A stretch of 64,000 bases of DNA, from the NCBI GenBank assembly GCA_016189905.1, contig JACPRP010000001.1, positions 62,001 through 126,000 on the forward strand. The letters run 5' to 3'. A model generated the notes under the pieces. That model made no database searches and had not been told where the DNA came from. It saw nothing but the letters and a program-made list of their open reading frames with translations. Of the stretch, positions 60,297-64,000 are shown piece by piece. The DNA comes from Chloroflexota bacterium. Its GTDB lineage: Bacteria > Chloroflexota > UBA6077 > FW602-bin22 > JACPRP01. The stretch's first letter is position 1. The number at the start of each line of letters is the position of its first letter. A program made the translations under genes and the position numbers.

Positions 60297-62282
60297 TCAA
60301 GGTGACTGCACGGCCGCTTCAGCCTCGGCTCTGGGCTCAGCGATCAGGGGCGTTTGGAGTTCCTTCGCGTGGGCCTTGCGATCTAGGACGTCGCGCACCG
60401 CCCGCGCGAGCTTCTCCAGCGTCACCGGCTTGCGGAGGTATGGTCCGGCGCCAAGCATTTGCGCCTCCCGCACGCGCTCCCGCTCGGCAAAGCCCGAAAC
60501 GATGATCGCCTGCTGCCCGGGTCGGACAGCCAGAATTCGTCGGTACGTCTCCGCACCGTCTATTCCCGACGGCATCACCATATCAAGCACCACCAGGTCC
60601 ACGTGACGCTCTTTCAGATAGGAGACTGCCTGCTCGCCGCTGCACACAGAATCGACGCGATAGCCCAGCGTTCCCAACATCTCCCGTTCGACCTCCCGCT
60701 GAACCTCGTCGTCGTCCACCACTAAAATAGCCTCGTTTCCACCGACAACCTCCTGACTCGGCTGCTCTTCCATCTTCCCACGATAGACAGGTAAGTACAC
60801 GGTGAACATCGCACCCTTTCCCGGTTCAGTTTCCACATCCAGATAGCCGCGATGATCGCTCACGATCCCCTGCACGATGCTCAGCCCCAATCCGGTGCCA
60901 CGGCGCTTGCTGAACTGCTTCGTCGTGAAGAAGGGATCGAAGATTCTATCGATGATCTCAGGGGCGATGCCCCGCCCCGAGTCCTTCACCTGAAGGGCCA
61001 CGTACTCCCCGACCTCAACGCGAGTGAAGTGGCCAAACGGCTTGTCGACGTAGACGTTTCTCGTACTCACCGAGAGAATACCGTTGTCGTTCATCGCGTC
61101 GCGCGCGTTGCCGATAAGGTTGGAGACCACCCGCAGGAGCTGCGCATCGCAGCCGCCAACCGGTAACAGGTCCGGGGCGAGGTCGGTCTCGACGGTCAGA
61201 GTGGTCGGCTGAGCAGGCATTTGCGCGATGGATTGCTCAACTATCGGATTCAGAACGGTTATCTCCTGATTGAAATGGCCCCTTCGACCCAAAGCCATCA
61301 GATCGTCGGTGATAGCGGACATCTGCTGGGCGGCCTTCAGCATCGTATCACAATACCTGATGGCTGGATGGTCCGCGGACAGATGCTTCTTGATAAGCTG
61401 CGGATACGCGGCCAGCGGCGACAGAAGATTGTTGAAGTCGTGGGCGACCTGAGCCACTACCGTTCCTGCCATCTCCAGCCGCTGGGCGCGCAGCAGTTGT
61501 TCCTCCAGCTTTTTGCGCTCGGAAATGTCACGCGCGATGCCCTCGACGGCCACCAGATTACCAGCTTCGTCCTGGATGGGAACGTTGCGCAGCTCCGTCC
61601 AGACCGTGTGTCCTTCCTTGTGCCGCCATCTCACGGTCACCGCCAGAGGCGGCTCACTACCCAGCATCGCGTCCAGCAGGTGTCGATCATCAGGATGAAT
61701 AATCCTGCGCACCAGGCCAGGATCCGCGAGATACTCTTCTGGAGCAAAGCCGATCACCCTTGTGATAGCCGGGCTCAGGTAACTGAGTGTCTTGCGCGGC
61801 TGAAGCTCATACCGATAGATGATATCGTGAGCGTTCTCCGCCATACGAAGGAACCGGGCCTCGCTTTCGCGCAGCGCCACCTCCGTCTTGCGGCGTTCCC
61901 GCCGGTTCGCCACCTCGCGCAGCTCCCGCTGTATCGCCGGAACCAATCGCGTGAGATTGCCCTTCACGATATAGTCGTGGGCGCCGGCTCTCATGGCCTC
62001 GACAGCGGTTTCCTCGCCAATCTTGCCGGAAACGACGATGAATGGGAGATCGAGCCCCTTCTCCTGCAAAAGCTGCAACGCCGCCAGCCCACTGAACTGG
62101 GGCAACACGTAGTCCGCAATGACGACCTCCCAGGCTTGCTTCATCAGGACGTTACTCATACCTGACGGCGTTTCGACCCGCTCGAATTTCGGGTCGTAGC
62201 CACCGCGCCCTAGCTCGCGCAGCAGGAGACGGGCATCTTCTTCTGAATCCTCGACAATCAGCACGTGTAGTGGTGTGCACAT
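60297..62282 (-). CDS. Hybrid histidine kinase REC-PAS-HisKA-HATPase-REC
   Basis: About 661 aa from MCTPLHVLIVEDSEEDA, chosen for GGAG seven bases upstream. First receiver about 6-125 (Asp in VVIADYVLPQFSG), PAS about 140-265 with PAC end, HisKA with phospho-acceptor in VVAQVAHDFNNLLSP, HATPase_c with GNARDAMNDNG and GTGLGLSIVQGI, and a second receiver about 525-640 (VVLDMVMPSGID). No membrane helix, so a cytoplasmic sensor. No output domain or adjacent regulator; the partner is unknown. Confidence 0.92.
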   Translation of the reverse strand: MCTPLHVLIVEDSEEDARLLLRELGRGGYDPKFERVETPSGMSNVLMKQAWEVVIADYVLPQFSGLAALQLLQEKGLDLPFIVVSGKIGEETAVEAMRAGAHDYIVKGNLTRLVPAIQRELREVANRRERRKTEVALRESEARFLRMAENAHDIIYRYELQPRKTLSYLSPAITRVIGFAPEEYLADPGLVRRIIHPDDRHLLDAMLGSEPPLAVTVRWRHKEGHTVWTELRNVPIQDEAGNLVAVEGIARDISERKKLEEQLLRAQRLEMAGTVVAQVAHDFNNLLSPLAAYPQLIKKHLSADHPAIRYCDTMLKAAQQMSAITDDLMALGRRGHFNQEITVLNPIVEQSIAQMPAQPTTLTVETDLAPDLLPVGGCDAQLLRVVSNLIGNARDAMNDNGILSVSTRNVYVDKPFGHFTRVEVGEYVALQVKDSGRGIAPEIIDRIFDPFFTTKQFSKRRGTGLGLSIVQGIVSDHRGYLDVETEPGKGAMFTVYLPVYRGKMEEQPSQEVVGGNEAILVVDDDEVQREVEREMLGTLGYRVDSVCSGEQAVSYLKERHVDLVVLDMVMPSGIDGAETYRRILAVRPGQQAIIVSGFAERERVREAQMLGAGPYLRKPVTLEKLARAVRDVLDRKAHAKELQTPLIAEPRAEAEAAVQSP

Positions 62283-62393
62283 TCGATCACTCCACATAGC
62301 AAGAGATGCACCCCACCGGCGGACATCCCCTCAACACTCCGAACACTACCCTCTCAATGGCCGAACCGAACAAGGCTTCCGACGATTGTTCCG

Positions 62394-62409
62394 TGCAAGA
62401 ACGATGCCA
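62394..62409 (-). promoter_or_regulatory. Sigma-54 promoter of the hybrid kinase gene
   Basis: On the minus strand TGGCATCGTTCTTGCA fits GG-N10-GC. The leader would be about 100 bases, longer than at the other sites. Confidence 0.55.
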
Positions 62410-62465
62410 CGTCGCCAACAATACCTTGACCGTTCAACGCAATAGAACCCTGCATGGTGTGGTAA

Positions 62466-62481
62466 TGGAACACTTCTTGCT
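62466..62481 (+). promoter_or_regulatory. Sigma-54 promoter of the secreted-protein gene
   Basis: TGGAACACTTCTTGCT: GG-N10-GC, one mismatch to CAC at -24. The start is predicted about 29 bases before the ATG. Confidence 0.55.
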
Positions 62482-62520
62482 GAAACACGTGGAACGGCCG
62501 CGGCAGAATGGAGGGGATAG

Positions 62521-63411
62521 ATGATTCACAGAAAATCACCGCGAATGGCACTTTGCCTCGCGTTCTTGTTGTCTTTGACGATGTGGGTAACGCCTGCGAA
62601 GGTGGAAGCCGATCCGACCATCGTAGTGCAGTCAGAAGAGACGGCCACGGTCCTCGAGAACCGCCGTCTGCTCACGTACTATGGCAACCCCTACGATGGG
62701 CGGATGGGCATTATGGGGGCCTTAAGCCCGGAGGAGCTCGTCGCTGCCTTACAGCAGCGGGCGGCGATGTATGAGGCGCTAAGCGACAGACCGGTCCAGC
62801 CAGCCATACATTTCATCGCCACGGTGGCTCAAGCGAGCGCCGGCGCCGACGGTATGTACCGGGCGCGAATGCCGGTATCCCTGGTGCAGGAATACGCGGA
62901 CCTCGCGGCGCAAAACGGGATGCTGCTGTTCATCGACATTCAGGTAGGGCGCAGCACGGTGCAGGAGGAGCTCGCTCCGTGGATTCCACTGCTATCACAA
63001 CCCAACGTCCACCTTGCGCTCGACCCCGAGTTCGATATGTGGGGCGGACAGGTTCCTGGCGTACAGTTGGGACATATGACAGCCGACGAGATCAATTATG
63101 CCCAGGAGCTGTTGACCAGCATAATTGAGCAGAACGGGCTGCCCAACAAGGTGCTGATCGTTCACCAGTTCGCCGCGAGCATGCTTCCGGATAAGGGACG
63201 CATTGGCAGCTATCCTCGCGTCGAGATAGTCACCGACATGGACGGGTTTGGCTCCCAGCCGTTGAAGCTGAAGCACTACGAGTGGTACGTAAGGGATGAG
63301 CTGATCGAGTACGCGGGAATCAAGCTCTTCTTCGATCAGGACACACCGCTTTTCACTGCCGAGGAAATCATGAGCCTGGATCCGGTGCCCGATGTCATAA
63401 TCTACCAGTAA
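62521..63411 (+). CDS. Secreted protein of unknown function
   Basis: 296 aa. Signal peptide (MALCLAFLLSLTMWVTPAKVEA) with likely cleavage after VEA. The mature part alternates helices and strands (IHFIATV, MLLFIDIQVG, HLALDPEFDMW, KVLIVHQFA, VEIVTDMDGFG, IKLFFDQDTP) like a TIM barrel. Asp/Glu residues at strand ends (LDPEFD) suggest a hydrolase, but no family is recognised with confidence. ATG follows GGAGGGG. It has its own sigma-54 type promoter, divergent from the hybrid kinase. Confidence 0.7.
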   Translation: MIHRKSPRMALCLAFLLSLTMWVTPAKVEADPTIVVQSEETATVLENRRLLTYYGNPYDGRMGIMGALSPEELVAALQQRAAMYEALSDRPVQPAIHFIATVAQASAGADGMYRARMPVSLVQEYADLAAQNGMLLFIDIQVGRSTVQEELAPWIPLLSQPNVHLALDPEFDMWGGQVPGVQLGHMTADEINYAQELLTSIIEQNGLPNKVLIVHQFAASMLPDKGRIGSYPRVEIVTDMDGFGSQPLKLKHYEWYVRDELIEYAGIKLFFDQDTPLFTAEEIMSLDPVPDVIIYQ

Positions 63412-63451
63412 GTGATTATCTCAAGGTGATGCAGATGAGAAAGATCATAAG

Positions 63452-64000
63452 TCAGCGGTTCCCGGACTTCCGTCGTTTGCCTCTGGGTCTCCGCTGCTTT
63501 AGCTCATTTTCCAGGCGGTCTTCGTAAACGGCAAGATCTTCGGGTATGGCAGGCGCCTGGCTCGGCGTGGATGCCTGGTCTCGGCTCGACCAACGACGCA
63601 TCGTGTAACCGAGGAACCATACCCCGAAGATCAGGCCCAGAACCGGCAGCCCCCATAGGATCTGATTGAATCCCTGCTTCGGTGGATCACGAAGTATGGC
63701 CTCACCATAGCGATCGACGAAGTACTGTAGAATCTGGTCCCGCGTCTCCCCTTGCGCCAGCTTCCTTCGGATCACGGATTTCATATCCTGCGCAAGCGGG
63801 GCTGAGGAATCGGCCACGGACTGGCCGTCGCAGACCGGACATTCAAGCGATTGCGCGATCTCACGCACCTGTCTATCTTGCTCGGCATCCGCCAGCGCGG
63901 TCCCACCCAGACTCATAACCATTAATGCCGCCAGGGAGACGATCAGAAGGCTTTTGCCCAGGCGATTGGAGCCCGCCTTCGAGTTCATCTTCGAGTTCAT
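63452..64000 (-). CDS. ccmH: Cytochrome c maturation protein CcmH (CycL), 5' end at window edge
   Basis: 182 aa visible. Signal peptide (LLIVSLAALMVMSLGGTALADA), then LECPVCDGQSVADSSAPLAQDMK, the CcmH heme-ligation motif (LRCxxCQNQ type), DQILQYFVDRYGEAIL, and a membrane helix (ILWGLPVLGLIFGVWFLGY). It reduces apocytochrome CxxCH cysteines for heme attachment, needed for the many cytochromes in this window. The first codons are a 12-base tandem repeat (MNSKMNSK) at the very edge, so the true start may lie outside. Confidence 0.88.
   Translation of the reverse strand: MNSKMNSKAGSNRLGKSLLIVSLAALMVMSLGGTALADAEQDRQVREIAQSLECPVCDGQSVADSSAPLAQDMKSVIRRKLAQGETRDQILQYFVDRYGEAILRDPPKQGFNQILWGLPVLGLIFGVWFLGYTMRRWSSRDQASTPSQAPAIPEDLAVYEDRLENELKQRRPRGKRRKSGNR

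Overview
The window looks like chromosomal DNA of a free-living, anaerobic or microaerobic bacterium, most likely a Chloroflexota (Chloroflexi) lineage. The reasons are moderately high GC, a split archaeal-type glutamate synthase with an NrpR-like regulator, a GuaB3-type IMP dehydrogenase, a stand-alone Ni-Fe CO dehydrogenase, many tandem c-type cytochromes, and promoters of ordinary bacterial sigma-70 and sigma-54 type. The phylum is an inference. No tRNA, rRNA, CRISPR array or insertion sequence was recognised.

Layout. 0-5.5 kb (minus): glutamine amidotransferase (cut by the left edge), FAD oxidoreductase, polyferredoxin, FMN glutamate synthase domain and an NrpR-like repressor. They form two transcripts whose promoters carry the same palindrome just after the -10. 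5.6-10.2 kb (minus): DUF1015 protein, an unknown helical protein and valS. 10.5-17.6 kb (plus): guaB3, a NYN-LOTUS RNA-binding or nuclease protein, guaA, purD and purE. valS and guaB3 diverge, and both have terminator-like hairpins in their leaders. 17.8-21.1 kb: membrane site-2 protease with CBS domains, divergent from cooS. 21.3-28.1 kb (minus): a cell-surface polysaccharide operon headed by a specialised NusG paralogue.

28.2-39.0 kb (minus): the most striking block. A NarX/NarL-like two-component system lies upstream of a tightly coupled membrane electron-transfer set: diheme lipoprotein, Tat-exported four-cluster ferredoxin, NrfD membrane subunit, Ig-like membrane protein, monoheme cytochrome, a lipoprotein of seven tandem single-heme domains, and a second paralogous diheme lipoprotein. 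There is no molybdopterin or other recognisable catalytic subunit. CcmH at the right edge would serve cytochrome maturation.

39-52 kb: flippase-like protein, three glycosyltransferases, DUF4012 protein, HD-GYP phosphodiesterase, a subtilase with 13 tandem WDN[IV]T-type pentapeptides, a solute-binding lipoprotein and a decayed TctC/Bug-type gene. 52-63.4 kb: MFS transporter, GT9, nucleotidyltransferase, GH63-like hydrolase, GT4, substrate-binding/decarboxylase-like protein, hybrid histidine kinase and a secreted protein of unknown function. Five of these transcription units are preceded by GG-N10-GC sigma-54 promoters, which suggests a local RpoN regulon.
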